Shown: one piece after another, positions 1 through 7,252 of the stretch | Position numbering within the stretch: position 1 is the stretch's first letter | Layout: the number at the start of each line of letters is the position of its first letter | Source of the DNA: Bacillota bacterium | GTDB lineage: Bacteria; Bacillota; Limnochordia; JAAZLZ01 | NCBI GenBank assembly: GCA_012799075.1 | Contig: JAAZLZ010000088.1 | Coordinates: 1 to 13,185 of the forward strand | DNA: 13,185 bases | Reading direction: 5' to 3' | Made by a program: the position numbers and the translations under genes | Notes under the pieces: model-generated | Database searches by the model: none | Seen by the model: the letters and a program-made list of their open reading frames with translations, nothing else | Told to the model about the DNA's origin: nothing

Positions 1-330
1 ATCTTGCCGCCGGGGGCCCAATACGTGGATGAAGTGTCCATCCCAGCCGGTTCATTAACCCCGACGGCTTACGGGGCCCTGATCAGTGAAGTACCCGGGG
101 AGACCATCGCGGCTGCGGTGGCGGTAGGCCTGTCCGAGGACAGCTTTGGCGTGATCATGGAGTATTCGGGGCGATGCAGCGGGGAAGAGGCCGAACAAAA
201 GGTCGTCGCGATGGTGGAAAACGCCTTTGCCCAGCGGCAGATCCCCCTGAAGAAGACCTTGGTCAAGTCAGTTGAGCACAAAGTGGACGCCATCGGGTGC
301 GTCTTTGCCGCAGTCGCCCTGTGGTACTAG
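1..330 (+). CDS. Pyruvoyl-dependent arginine decarboxylase, C-terminal (alpha chain) part, 5' end outside window
   Basis: This enzyme decarboxylates arginine to agmatine, the first step of polyamine synthesis, using a pyruvoyl group made by self-cleavage of the proenzyme at a serine. The frame is open from base 1 and ends at TAG 328-330. The visible part begins ILPPGAQ, which corresponds to the residues just after the Ser-Ser cleavage site of the family (SSIFPP in the archaeal enzyme), so nearly the whole alpha chain is present and the beta chain lies upstream. Further family features are the AVAVGLSED segment, the VIMEYSG segment at visible residues 51-57 (its Glu is the expected catalytic acid), and the C-terminal IGCVFAAVALWY strand. 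The ATC-TTG at the left edge is not a start. The directly following speE and speB support a polyamine role. Family assignment is fairly sure; the cleavage serine itself cannot be seen. Confidence 0.88.
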   Translation: MLPPGAQYVDEVSIPAGSLTPTAYGALISEVPGETIAAAVAVGLSEDSFGVIMEYSGRCSGEEAEQKVVAMVENAFAQRQIPLKKTLVKSVEHKVDAIGCVFAAVALWY

Positions 331-350
331 CATCTTCGGGGGGATGGGAC

Positions 351-1199
351 ATGGAGCTTTGGTATACGGAAAAACAAACGGAAAACATGGGACTCAGCCT
401 TAAGGTGAGGAATGTCCTCCATCGAGAGACAACCCCCTACCAGGAGCTGGCAGTATTGGACACCCTCCAATACGGGCGGATGCTGGTCCTAGACGGAATG
501 GTCCAGACGACGGAAAAAGATGAATACGTCTATCATGAAATGATTACCCATGTGGCCTTGTATACCCACCCAAACCCCCGCAGGGCGGCGGTCATCGGAG
601 GCGGGGACGGGGGAGCCGTCCGGGAGATCCTCAAGCACCCATCCATTGAGAAGGTGGTCCTCGCGGAGATTGATGCGGGGGTCATCGAGGCGGCCAGGAG
701 CTACCTGCCTAATATTAGTTCTGCTTTGGACGACCCTCGGGTCGAGATTATGGTGGGGGACGGCATCGCCCATATCAAGGCTTGGCGAAACGCTTATGAC
801 ATCGTTATCATTGACTCCACCGAACCGGTTGGAGCTGCCGTGGGGCTTTTTTCCCAGGACTTTTACCGTTCCATCGACGAAGCCTTAACAGAAGATGGCA
901 TTCTGGTGGCCCAAACGGAATCGCCCTATGTCAATGCGTCGCTGATTGAGCAGTCCTTCCGCTACATTCAAGGGGTGTTTCCCATCAGCCGGCTGTACCT
1001 AACCTGTGTGCCAACCTATCCGACGGGCCTGTGGAGCTTCTCTCTGGGCTCCAAGAAGCATGACCCGCTGCAGGTGGATTTCGGGGCGAGACAAATGGTG
1101 CCGACGGTTTACTACAACTCTGATGTACATAGGGCTGCCTTTGCTCTGCCCAATTTCGTTCGGCGGCTGATTGGGGACCTTGAGGAGGCGGCTCGATGA
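351..1199 (+). CDS. speE: Spermidine synthase (polyamine aminopropyltransferase)
   Basis: This cytoplasmic enzyme transfers the aminopropyl group of decarboxylated S-adenosylmethionine to putrescine, or in some bacteria to agmatine. The 282-residue product has the family's usual length and resembles the Bacillus subtilis protein from its first residues (ELWYTEKQT). Motifs are LDGMVQTTEKDE at 48-59, the nucleotide-binding GGGDGG at 83-88, DDPRVEI at 127-133, and the catalytic-aspartate motif IIDSTEPVG at 153-161 with D155. The ATG at 351 is chosen because the match to the family starts there and a GGGGGGATGGG stretch lies just upstream. An in-frame GTG at 297 would add 18 residues overlapping the decarboxylase gene. 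The gene begins 20 bp after the decarboxylase stop and overlaps speB by 4 bp (ATGA), which suggests translational coupling. Substrate choice, putrescine or agmatine, is not evident from sequence. Confidence 0.95.
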   Translation: MELWYTEKQTENMGLSLKVRNVLHRETTPYQELAVLDTLQYGRMLVLDGMVQTTEKDEYVYHEMITHVALYTHPNPRRAAVIGGGDGGAVREILKHPSIEKVVLAEIDAGVIEAARSYLPNISSALDDPRVEIMVGDGIAHIKAWRNAYDIVIIDSTEPVGAAVGLFSQDFYRSIDEALTEDGILVAQTESPYVNASLIEQSFRYIQGVFPISRLYLTCVPTYPTGLWSFSLGSKKHDPLQVDFGARQMVPTVYYNSDVHRAAFALPNFVRRLIGDLEEAAR

Positions 1200-2047
1200 A
1201 TTGGCGGGAGCGGGTGCTTAGGCGGGGAAGCTTCCTGGCCGCCGGATCTGGCGGCAGGATGGTCTTGCTGGGGGCCCCTTTGGATCAGACCACAAGCTTC
1301 CGCCCCGGCGCCAGGTTTGCTCCCGAGCGTATAAGGGAGGTATCCGACGCCCTCGAAGAATACAGCCCCTTGTTGGATCGGGGGCTGGATGAAATAGAGT
1401 TTGAGGACTTGGGGGATTTGGTTCTGCCTTTTGGTGATTTGGAGGGGAGCCTTCGGCTCATTGAGGAGGCGGCGGCGGACTTGGTCGGACGGGGCCGGCT
1501 GCCCCTGGTGCTCGGCGGTGAGCACCTGGTCAGCCTCCCTATCCTCCGGGCAATGGGGAGATGTTATCCCGACCTGGTCTTCCTCCAGTTTGACGCCCAT
1601 GCGGATTTGCGGGATGAATACCTGGGCCAGGCCGACTCCCACGCGACAGTTGTCAGACGGATCGTGGACCTCATCGGGGGAGAGAGGGTCTACCAGTTTG
1701 GCATCCGTTCCGGCACTCGAGAGGAGTTTTGCTTCGGGCGGGCCAACACAAGATTCTTCCCCGGAGGGCTGGGTGGTCTTGAAGCTGTTTTGGGGGAGCT
1801 TGCCCCCCATCCTGTCTACTTGAGCATCGACATCGACGTGGTGGACCCGGCCTTTGCACCGGGGACGGGAACCCCCGAAGCGGGGGGGATAGGGAGCCGG
1901 GAGCTGCTTGAGGCCCTTTATGCCTTGAAAGACTTGAAACTAGTGGGGATGGACATTGTGGAGGTTTGTCCCCCTGTAGACGCCGGGGACATAACCGCGT
2001 TGCTGGCGGCCAAACTTGTTCGAGAGGCCCTGCTCCTTTGGAGCTGA
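1196..2047 (+). CDS. speB: Agmatinase / ureohydrolase family protein
   Basis: This is a manganese-dependent ureohydrolase that removes urea from agmatine to give putrescine, or from N1-aminopropylagmatine to give spermidine directly. The 283-residue product carries all the expected metal-binding motifs: GGEH (H110), the DAHAD box (D133, H135, D137) and SIDIDVVDP (D212, D214). The substrate-loop region is ADSHATVVRR, where classical agmatinases often read YSHACVMRR. The ATG overlaps the speE stop as ATGA. Gene order decarboxylase-speE-speB fits either polyamine route; the Thermus pathway uses a SpeB homologue on aminopropylagmatine. Arginase is less likely because an arginine decarboxylase is in the same operon. 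The ureohydrolase family is certain; the exact substrate is inferred. Confidence 0.92.
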   Translation: MNWRERVLRRGSFLAAGSGGRMVLLGAPLDQTTSFRPGARFAPERIREVSDALEEYSPLLDRGLDEIEFEDLGDLVLPFGDLEGSLRLIEEAAADLVGRGRLPLVLGGEHLVSLPILRAMGRCYPDLVFLQFDAHADLRDEYLGQADSHATVVRRIVDLIGGERVYQFGIRSGTREEFCFGRANTRFFPGGLGGLEAVLGELAPHPVYLSIDIDVVDPAFAPGTGTPEAGGIGSRELLEALYALKDLKLVGMDIVEVCPPVDAGDITALLAAKLVREALLLWS

Positions 2048-2054
2048 CTTAATG

Positions 2055-2059
2055 GGAGG
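2055..2059 (+). promoter_or_regulatory. Ribosome binding site deciding a GTG start
   Basis: GGAGG sits 7 nt before GTG 2067. Upstream in-frame candidates (ATG 2052, TTG 2016) precede or overlap it and have no comparable site, so GTG 2067 is preferred. Confidence 0.7.
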
Positions 2060-2066
2060 GATAGGG

Positions 2067-2684
2067 GTGCGTAAAGTATTGGCGGCACTGTTGATCCTCG
2101 CTGTTTTGGCGGGGCTTTTGGTGTATACCCAGGGGGAGCGCCGGCGGGCTTTGCAGCGGGTTGACAACCTAGAGCAGGAGCTAGACCGGCTCCGGAAGGA
2201 AAACGAGACCTTGCGCAAGGAACTGGAAAGGCTACAGGATGTGAGGGCCCAGGGACAGGATGTGACTGTGTACTTCGTTTTGAGCGGAGAGACGGAATTC
2301 TTCCTGGTGCCGAAGGTGCGGAAGGTCTTTGGGGAGAATCTTCCCTTGGAGGCTTTAAAGGAATTGGCCAAGGGTCCCCCCGAGGGTTCAGGGTTAAACA
2401 GGTCCCTGCCAGAAGGGACGCGGGTTTTGGGGCTTGAAGTGAAGGACGGCATCGCGTACGCCGACTTCAGCCGGGAAATCGTGGAGAACTTCAATTGGGG
2501 AGCAAGCCTTGAGGGTCTTATGATCGCGGCTATTGCCAATACCCTGACGGAGTTTCCCCAGATTCAAGGCGTCTTTGTGTTAGTGGACGGAAAGCAGGTG
2601 GAGACCTTAGGGGGACACTTGAGTGCCAACGAGATTTTCAGGCGCAACGAGGAGGTCATCCACCGGCTTCCGAGAGCGCAGTAA
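2067..2684 (+). CDS. GerMN-domain membrane-anchored protein
   Basis: The predicted 205-residue protein has a short positive start (MRKV), one hydrophobic segment at about residues 4-20, a coiled-coil heptad region at about 27-58 (NLEQELDRLRKENETLRKEL), and then a GerMN domain at about 66-180. The domain is recognised from VTVYFVL, the LPLEALKELAKGPPEGSGL segment, IAYADFSREIVENF and the ending FPQIQGVFVLVDGK. GerMN domains occur in the sporulation/germination protein GerM and in many envelope proteins of Gram-positive bacteria; their exact function is poorly defined. No lipobox cysteine follows the hydrophobic stretch, so a membrane anchor or uncleaved signal is more likely than a lipoprotein. 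The gene starts 19 bp after speB and ends 19 bp before argS. It is probably co-transcribed with them, though no functional link to polyamines or arginine charging is visible. Confidence 0.85.
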   Translation: MRKVLAALLILAVLAGLLVYTQGERRRALQRVDNLEQELDRLRKENETLRKELERLQDVRAQGQDVTVYFVLSGETEFFLVPKVRKVFGENLPLEALKELAKGPPEGSGLNRSLPEGTRVLGLEVKDGIAYADFSREIVENFNWGASLEGLMIAAIANTLTEFPQIQGVFVLVDGKQVETLGGHLSANEIFRRNEEVIHRLPRAQ

Positions 2685-2687
2685 TCT

Positions 2688-2694
2688 AAAGGAG
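2688..2694 (+). promoter_or_regulatory. Ribosome binding site deciding the argS start
   Basis: AAAGGAG lies 9 nt before GTG 2704, just after the stop codon of the GerMN gene. The next in-frame candidate, ATG 2731, has only a weak purine stretch before it, so GTG 2704 is favoured. Confidence 0.6.
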
Positions 2695-2703
2695 CTGGAT
2701 GAG

Positions 2704-4383
2704 GTGGATGTAATAGCAAAGCAGCGGGACATGATCGCCTCAGCGCTGCAGGCTGCTGTTGATCGATGTGCCGCCGAGGGGGTCTTGCAGGTGGGGCCTG
2801 TCCATGAGATTCACCTGGAGGCTCCCCGGTCCAAGGAGCATGGTCACTTGGCCACCAACCTGGCTTTGGTCTTGGGCAGTGAAGCTGGTCTGCCCCCCAG
2901 GAAGGTGGCTGAGTTGTTGGTGGACAAGTTGGATCTGGAGGAGGCTGCGGTTCGGCGGGTTGAGATCGCCGGTCCTGGCTTCATCAACTTTCATCTGAGT
3001 CAGGACTGGTGGGGCAAGCTCCTGGCGGTGGTCCTGGCCAAAGGGCCCCGCTATGGGCGCAGGACAGCCAAGAACCCACAGAAGATCCAGTTGGAATTTG
3101 TCAGTGCCAACCCAACGGGCCCCATGAATGTGGTCAATGCCCGGGCGGCCGCGGTGGGTGATTGCTTGGCCCGTCTTTTGGCCGCGGTAGGGGAAGATGT
3201 GAGCAAGGAATTTTATGTCAATGACAGCGGCAACCAGGCAGACCAGTTTGCCCGCTCCCTAGAAGCCAGGTTCCGACAGCTGCTGGGGGAGGATGCAAAG
3301 ATCCCCCCGGACGGCTACCCGGGAGAATACGTGCTGGATGTGGCGAAAGAGCTTTTCGATGAACATCCTGAACTGGTTAAGATGTCCCCGGAGGAGCGGC
3401 TGGAGTTTTTTCAGCAGCAGGGATTGGACCGGATGGTGGAGTGGCAGCGGCGGGACTTGGAGGCTTTCGGCGTCACCTTCGATGTATGGTTCAGGGAGCG
3501 GGATTTGCATCAGGCGGGGCAGGTGGAGGCAGTGGTCCGGGAGCTGCAAAAGCGAGGCCATATCTACGAAGAGGATGGGGCCTTGTGGTTTCGCTCCACT
3601 GCCTATGGCGATGACAAGGATCGGGTGCTGGTCCGCAGCGATGGACAACCCACCTACTTGGCGGCGGATATTGCCTACCACCGGAACAAGTATGGGCGGG
3701 GATTCGATCGGGTAATCGATATTTGGGGTCCGGATCACCACGGGTACATCGCCAGGATGAAGGCCGCGGTGCAGGCCTTGGGCCGGAAAGAGGACGATCT
3801 GGAGGTAATCATCCTTCAATTGGTGAATCTCCTCAGAGGCGGACAGCAAGTACGCATGTCCAAGCGGACGGGAACCTTCGTAGGCATGGCGGAGCTGGTG
3901 GAGGAAGTGGGCCGCGATGCCGCCCGGTTCTTTTTCCTGATGCGCAGCCCCGAAAGCCATCTTGATTTTGATTTGGATTTGGCCCAGGAACAGTCGGCGG
4001 ACAACCCGGTCTATTATGTCCAGTATGCCCATGCCCGCATTTGCAGCATCTTGCGCCAGGCAGAGGAGAGGGGCATCGCCCTGCCCGGGCCGGAAGGGAT
4101 CGACGCGGATTTGCTAGCTACCGATCATGAAGAGGAGCTCCTCAAGTGTCTGGTTGCCTTTCCCCGGGAAGTGGAAGCAGCGGCTTTGCGAAGGGAGCCC
4201 CATCGGATAGCCCACTATGTCCAGGAACTGGCTTCTTTGTTCCACTCTTTCTACACCCATTGCCGGGTGATCGGAGAAGAAGAGGAGCTGCAGGCAGCCC
4301 GCTTGACCTTGGTTATGGGAGTCCAGACAGTCTTATCCAATGCCCTAGAGCTTCTAGGGGTATCTGCGCCAGAAGTCATGTAG
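2704..4383 (+). CDS. argS: Arginyl-tRNA synthetase (arginine--tRNA ligase)
   Basis: This class I aminoacyl-tRNA synthetase charges tRNA-Arg in the cytoplasm. The 559-residue product has the family's usual length. An N-terminal Add-1-like domain at about 1-110 includes GHLATNLAL and PGFINFHLS. The catalytic core includes EFVSANPTGP at 131-140, FYVNDSGNQ, QPTYLAADIAYH, IWGPDHHGY at 340-348 and RMSKRTG at 384-390, the KMSKS equivalent. The anticodon-binding helical domain at about 430-559 ends FYTHCRVIG and LELLGVSAPEVM. The signature HIGH motif (HxGH) is absent: the aligned residues after SANPTGPM are NVVN (142-145), followed by ARAAAVGD, so both histidines are missing. The rest of the active site looks intact, so I treat it as functional. 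GTG 2704 is chosen from the AAAGGAG site. It lies 48 bp before pyrG in the same direction. Confidence 0.94.
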   Translation: MDVIAKQRDMIASALQAAVDRCAAEGVLQVGPVHEIHLEAPRSKEHGHLATNLALVLGSEAGLPPRKVAELLVDKLDLEEAAVRRVEIAGPGFINFHLSQDWWGKLLAVVLAKGPRYGRRTAKNPQKIQLEFVSANPTGPMNVVNARAAAVGDCLARLLAAVGEDVSKEFYVNDSGNQADQFARSLEARFRQLLGEDAKIPPDGYPGEYVLDVAKELFDEHPELVKMSPEERLEFFQQQGLDRMVEWQRRDLEAFGVTFDVWFRERDLHQAGQVEAVVRELQKRGHIYEEDGALWFRSTAYGDDKDRVLVRSDGQPTYLAADIAYHRNKYGRGFDRVIDIWGPDHHGYIARMKAAVQALGRKEDDLEVIILQLVNLLRGGQQVRMSKRTGTFVGMAELVEEVGRDAARFFFLMRSPESHLDFDLDLAQEQSADNPVYYVQYAHARICSILRQAEERGIALPGPEGIDADLLATDHEEELLKCLVAFPREVEAAALRREPHRIAHYVQELASLFHSFYTHCRVIGEEEELQAARLTLVMGVQTVLSNALELLGVSAPEVM

Positions 4384-4431
4384 AACAAAGGTCCGGAGGG
4401 ATGGACACTTGCGGAAACGAGGTAAAGACAT

Positions 4432-6033
4432 ATGCCTAAGTATATTTTTGTAACCGGCGGGGTGGTCTCAAGCCTGGGGAAAGGCATTACAGCCGCCTCC
4501 TTGGGGAGGCTGCTGAAAAGCCGCGGCTTTAAGGTGACCATGCTGAAGCTTGATCCGTATATCAACGTGGACCCCGGGACCATGAGCCCCTTCCAGCATG
4601 GCGAGGTGTTTGTCACCGAAGATGGGGCGGAAACAGACCTGGATCTTGGGCACTATGAACGATTCATCGATGTGAACTTGACCAGGCTGAGCAACGTGAC
4701 CACGGGGAAGATTTACTGGTCGGTCATCGAGAAGGAGCGCAAGGGCGACTTCTTAGGAAGAACAGTCCAGGTCATCCCCCATATCACCAATGAAATCAAG
4801 GAAGCCATCCTGGCCTTGGGCCGGCCGGGAGACGTGGATGTGGTGATCGTCGAAATCGGAGGAACGGTTGGGGATATCGAAAGCCTGCCCTTCCTTGAGG
4901 CCATCCGCCAGTTTAAGAGCGATGTAGGCCGGGAGGCCTGTCTTTACATCCACGTTACGTTGATCCCCTACATCAAGACCGCCGGGGAGCTGAAGACCAA
5001 GCCTACCCAGCACAGTGTCAAGGAATTGCGCAGCATCGGCATCCAGCCGGACATCATTGTCTGCCGGACGGAAAGTCATCTGTCCCCGGAGATCAAAAAG
5101 AAAATCGCCCTGTTTTGCGATATCGAGCAAGAAGCGGTCATCCCCAACCTGGATGCCGACACCATCTATGAAGTGCCATTGATGTTTGAGCAGGAGGGTT
5201 TAGATGAGCTGGTCATGCAAAAGCTCGGCCTGCCCCTGGGCAAGCGGGACCTGAAAGAGTGGCGGGCGATGGTCAAGACCATCAAGAACCCCCAGGCCCG
5301 GACGAAGGTTGCCATCGTCGGCAAGTATGTCTCCCTCCCCGATGCTTACATAAGCGTGGTGGAAGCCCTCCACCACGGGGGGATCGCCCACGAGTGCAAG
5401 GTAGAGGTGGTCTGGGTCAACGCGGAGGATTTGGAAGACCGGGAGGTGGGCGAACTCCTGGGGGGCGTCGATGGGATTTTGGTGCCCGGGGGCTTTGGCT
5501 ACCGGGGCATCGAAGGCAAGATCAACGCGACCGGCTATGCCCGGGAGCAAAGGAAGCCATTTTTGGGACTTTGCCTGGGGATGCACTGCGCGGTGATCGA
5601 GTTTGCCAGGAGCGTCTTGGGCCTGGAGGGAGCAAACAGCACCGAATTTGACCCTAATACCAGCCATCCCGTCATTGACCGTTTGCCCGGGCAAGAGCAG
5701 ATCTCCCAACTGGGGGGCACCATGCGGCTGGGAGCCTGGCCCTGCATCCTCCGGCAAGACTCCCTGGTCCAACAGCTCTACGGGCGCCGGGAGATCAGCG
5801 AGCGGCATCGACATCGCTATGAGTTCAACAATGAATACCGGAGCCTTTACGAAGAACAAGGCCTGCTCCCCGTCGGGCTCAGCCCCGACGGCTCCCTGGT
5901 GGAAGTATTGGAGCTGGCCGATCATCCATGGTTCGTCGCCACCCAGTTTCACCCTGAGTTCAAGTCTCGGCCCAATCGCCCCCATCCTTTGTTTACTGGA
6001 TTCATTGGCGCTTGCCTTGCTAATCAGCGGTAG
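4432..6033 (+). CDS. pyrG: CTP synthase
   Basis: This enzyme converts UTP to CTP using ATP and glutamine-derived ammonia, the last step of pyrimidine nucleotide synthesis. The 533-residue product is full length. The N-terminal synthetase domain has the P-loop-like GGVVSSLGKGITAASLG at 9-25, KLDPYINVDPGTMSP and EIGGTVGDIES. The C-terminal class I glutamine amidotransferase domain begins at about 290. It has the nucleophile C381 in GLCLGMHC, and H507 and E509 in HPEFKSRPNRPHPLF complete the triad. ATG 4432 follows a GAGG site by 9 nt. It lies 48 bp after argS and probably shares its transcript. I did not see a clear intrinsic terminator in the roughly 45 bp between its stop and the next promoter. 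No initially transcribed G/C run typical of the Bacillus pyrG attenuator was recognised. Confidence 0.97.
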   Translation: MPKYIFVTGGVVSSLGKGITAASLGRLLKSRGFKVTMLKLDPYINVDPGTMSPFQHGEVFVTEDGAETDLDLGHYERFIDVNLTRLSNVTTGKIYWSVIEKERKGDFLGRTVQVIPHITNEIKEAILALGRPGDVDVVIVEIGGTVGDIESLPFLEAIRQFKSDVGREACLYIHVTLIPYIKTAGELKTKPTQHSVKELRSIGIQPDIIVCRTESHLSPEIKKKIALFCDIEQEAVIPNLDADTIYEVPLMFEQEGLDELVMQKLGLPLGKRDLKEWRAMVKTIKNPQARTKVAIVGKYVSLPDAYISVVEALHHGGIAHECKVEVVWVNAEDLEDREVGELLGGVDGILVPGGFGYRGIEGKINATGYAREQRKPFLGLCLGMHCAVIEFARSVLGLEGANSTEFDPNTSHPVIDRLPGQEQISQLGGTMRLGAWPCILRQDSLVQQLYGRREISERHRHRYEFNNEYRSLYEEQGLLPVGLSPDGSLVEVLELADHPWFVATQFHPEFKSRPNRPHPLFTGFIGACLANQR

Positions 6034-6077
6034 AAAGGATGTCCTGGCTCGGCAGGGTGGTTTCCGTGATGGGGATT

Positions 6078-6086
6078 TGATATAAT
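6078..6086 (+). promoter_or_regulatory. Extended -10 sigma-A-type promoter
   Basis: TGATATAAT is a perfect extended -10 (TGnTATAAT). The -35 region 17 bp upstream is a weak TGGTTT at 6058-6063. Transcription would start near 6093, giving a leader of about 50 nt before the DUF151 gene. It lies in the only sizeable gap after pyrG, so it probably opens a new transcription unit. Strength is inferred from the motif only. Confidence 0.7.
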
Positions 6087-6144
6087 ATAAACGGCTGGGC
6101 AAGGAAATAGGGGCGCCAAATTGCTTGAAATGGGGTGAGCGCAT

Positions 6145-6618
6145 ATGGTAAGGATGAAGGTGAAGGTAGTGGGCATCGACCAGCATACCATGATGCCTGT
6201 AGTGGTGATCACCGATGCCGAAGAGAGGGGCTTCATTCCCATTGTAATTGGGCCGGCGGAAGCCAATGCCATCACCATTCAGATGGAGGGAATCAAGCCA
6301 CCCCGCCCCATCACGCACGACCTGCTGAAGAATGTTCTGGATGGTTTCGGCGCCAAGGTTAGTCGGGTTGTGATCACGGATCTCAAAGACGAGACCTACT
6401 ATGCCCGCATCTACTTGAAGACCGCCCAGGGGGAAATCGACATCGATGCTCGTCCCAGCGATGCGATTGCCCTTGCTTTGCGTACAGATGCTCCTATTTT
6501 CATCTCTGAAGAAGTGGCAGCCAAGGCCATGGTCATCCACAGGGACGACGAGGATGAGGAGTTGGAGGAGTTTCGAAAGTTCCTGGACAACGTGACGCCG
6601 GAGGACTTCGCCAAGTAG
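6145..6618 (+). CDS. Bifunctional nuclease family protein (BFN/DUF151 domain)
   Basis: The 157-residue protein is a single BFN/DUF151 domain at about 1-135. It is recognised from RGFIPIVIGPAEANAI, ITHDLLKNVLDGFGA, VVITDLKDETYYARI and the signature IDARPSDAIALALRTDAPIFISEEV. It ends in an acidic tail (DDEDEELEEF). Plant members were described as having RNase and DNase activity, while in bacteria the role is not settled, so a nuclease function here is inference from family. ATG 6145 follows TGGGGTGAG by a few nucleotides; ATG 6154 is a possible alternative. It is preceded by its own extended -10 promoter and followed by a GC-rich hairpin, so it could be expressed alone. No signal peptide or membrane segment is visible. 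Confidence 0.9.
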   Translation: MVRMKVKVVGIDQHTMMPVVVITDAEERGFIPIVIGPAEANAITIQMEGIKPPRPITHDLLKNVLDGFGAKVSRVVITDLKDETYYARIYLKTAQGEIDIDARPSDAIALALRTDAPIFISEEVAAKAMVIHRDDEDEELEEFRKFLDNVTPEDFAK

Positions 6619-6647
6619 TCAAAGTTGAAAAGGACAACCAAGGCTTT

Positions 6648-6671
6648 AGCCCCCGCCTCCGGGCAGGGGCT
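6648..6671 (+). terminator. GC-rich hairpin, possible weak terminator
   Basis: AGCCCC (6648-6653) pairs with GGGGCT (6666-6671). After one C-A mismatch, GCC pairs with GGC around a TCCG tetraloop. The hairpin begins 30 nt after the DUF151 stop. The following bases (GCCATTTGC) are not a proper T tract, so termination would be weak or Rho-dependent. Confidence 0.35.
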
Positions 6672-6763
6672 GCCATTTGCATCGACTAATGCTCTGCCCG
6701 CTCATAATTAGCCAGCCTTTTGCCCATAATGTTACTGAACATGCAAGGGGGGCGACTGGCTTG

Positions 6764-7252
6764 ATGGGATGGATGGCGGGCGTGTTGATTTTTTTGATGA
6801 TGTTCAGCGTCGGTTGGGCCTGGGAGCCGCAAGGAGAGGTCTTCCCCTGGGGGGAAGAAGATGGCTCTATCATCGGAGAGGTCGTTGACTGGGGAGAAGG
6901 CTGGGTTCTTCTGCAAAAGGAAGACGGCGCCCTTGTTTCGCTCCCTTATGATGTAGGGGGCGTCTATTGGGAAGGCACCCCGGTTGGGGCGGACGCTTTT
7001 TCCCTGGCTCAGGAGCAGCTCCTTTATGCTAAGATATCCCTTGACTCTAGCCGGGTGGACTTGTACAATCCCTATCGGACCTTGCTCTTGAGGGTGGAAC
7101 GGGAGGATGCATGGGCCAGATCCATTAACGGCGGACCCTGGAAGAGGGTTTCGCTGGGCCGGGAGGGGTTGGCCCTCGGCCTTTGGGCTGCCATGGTCAA
7201 ACTTGAGCTTTCCGGGCGCCTTCTTGTCCAGAACCTAAGCAGCCTGGAGTGA
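6764..7252 (+). CDS. Tryptophan-rich exported protein of unknown function
   Basis: I do not recognise the family. The 162-residue product begins with a hydrophobic segment at about residues 4-19 that looks like a signal peptide, with possible cleavage after SVGWA and before WEPQG. The mature part has no further membrane segment. It is tryptophan-rich (10 Trp in the full product) with short predicted beta-type stretches such as GEGWVLLQKEDGALVSLPYD and YRTLLLRVER. It contains no cysteine, so it is not a lipoprotein. The n-region has no positive charge from ATG 6764, which is unusual. The purine run 6747-6752 supports TTG 6761 (8 nt spacing) or ATG 6764 (11 nt). A longer form from ATG 6689 would add an arginine but lacks a placed ribosome site. 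It is likely an envelope or secreted protein. Its reality rests on a long open frame, a ribosome site and signal-like start. Confidence 0.6.
   Translation: MGWMAGVLIFLMMFSVGWAWEPQGEVFPWGEEDGSIIGEVVDWGEGWVLLQKEDGALVSLPYDVGGVYWEGTPVGADAFSLAQEQLLYAKISLDSSRVDLYNPYRTLLLRVEREDAWARSINGGPWKRVSLGREGLALGLWAAMVKLELSGRLLVQNLSSLE

Noticed and set aside
297..350. GTG 297 as the speE start
   Set aside because: It would overlap the decarboxylase gene and add 18 residues not resembling the family, whereas the family match begins at ATG 351.
1112..1810. 232-codon minus-strand frame opposite speB
   Set aside because: Antisense to an intact ureohydrolase with all metal ligands; no recognisable protein features.
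5200..6540. Long 446-codon open frame on the minus strand across pyrG and the DUF151 gene
   Set aside because: It is antisense to two clearly recognised genes, spans their intergenic promoter, shows no family motif and reflects GC-rich codon structure.
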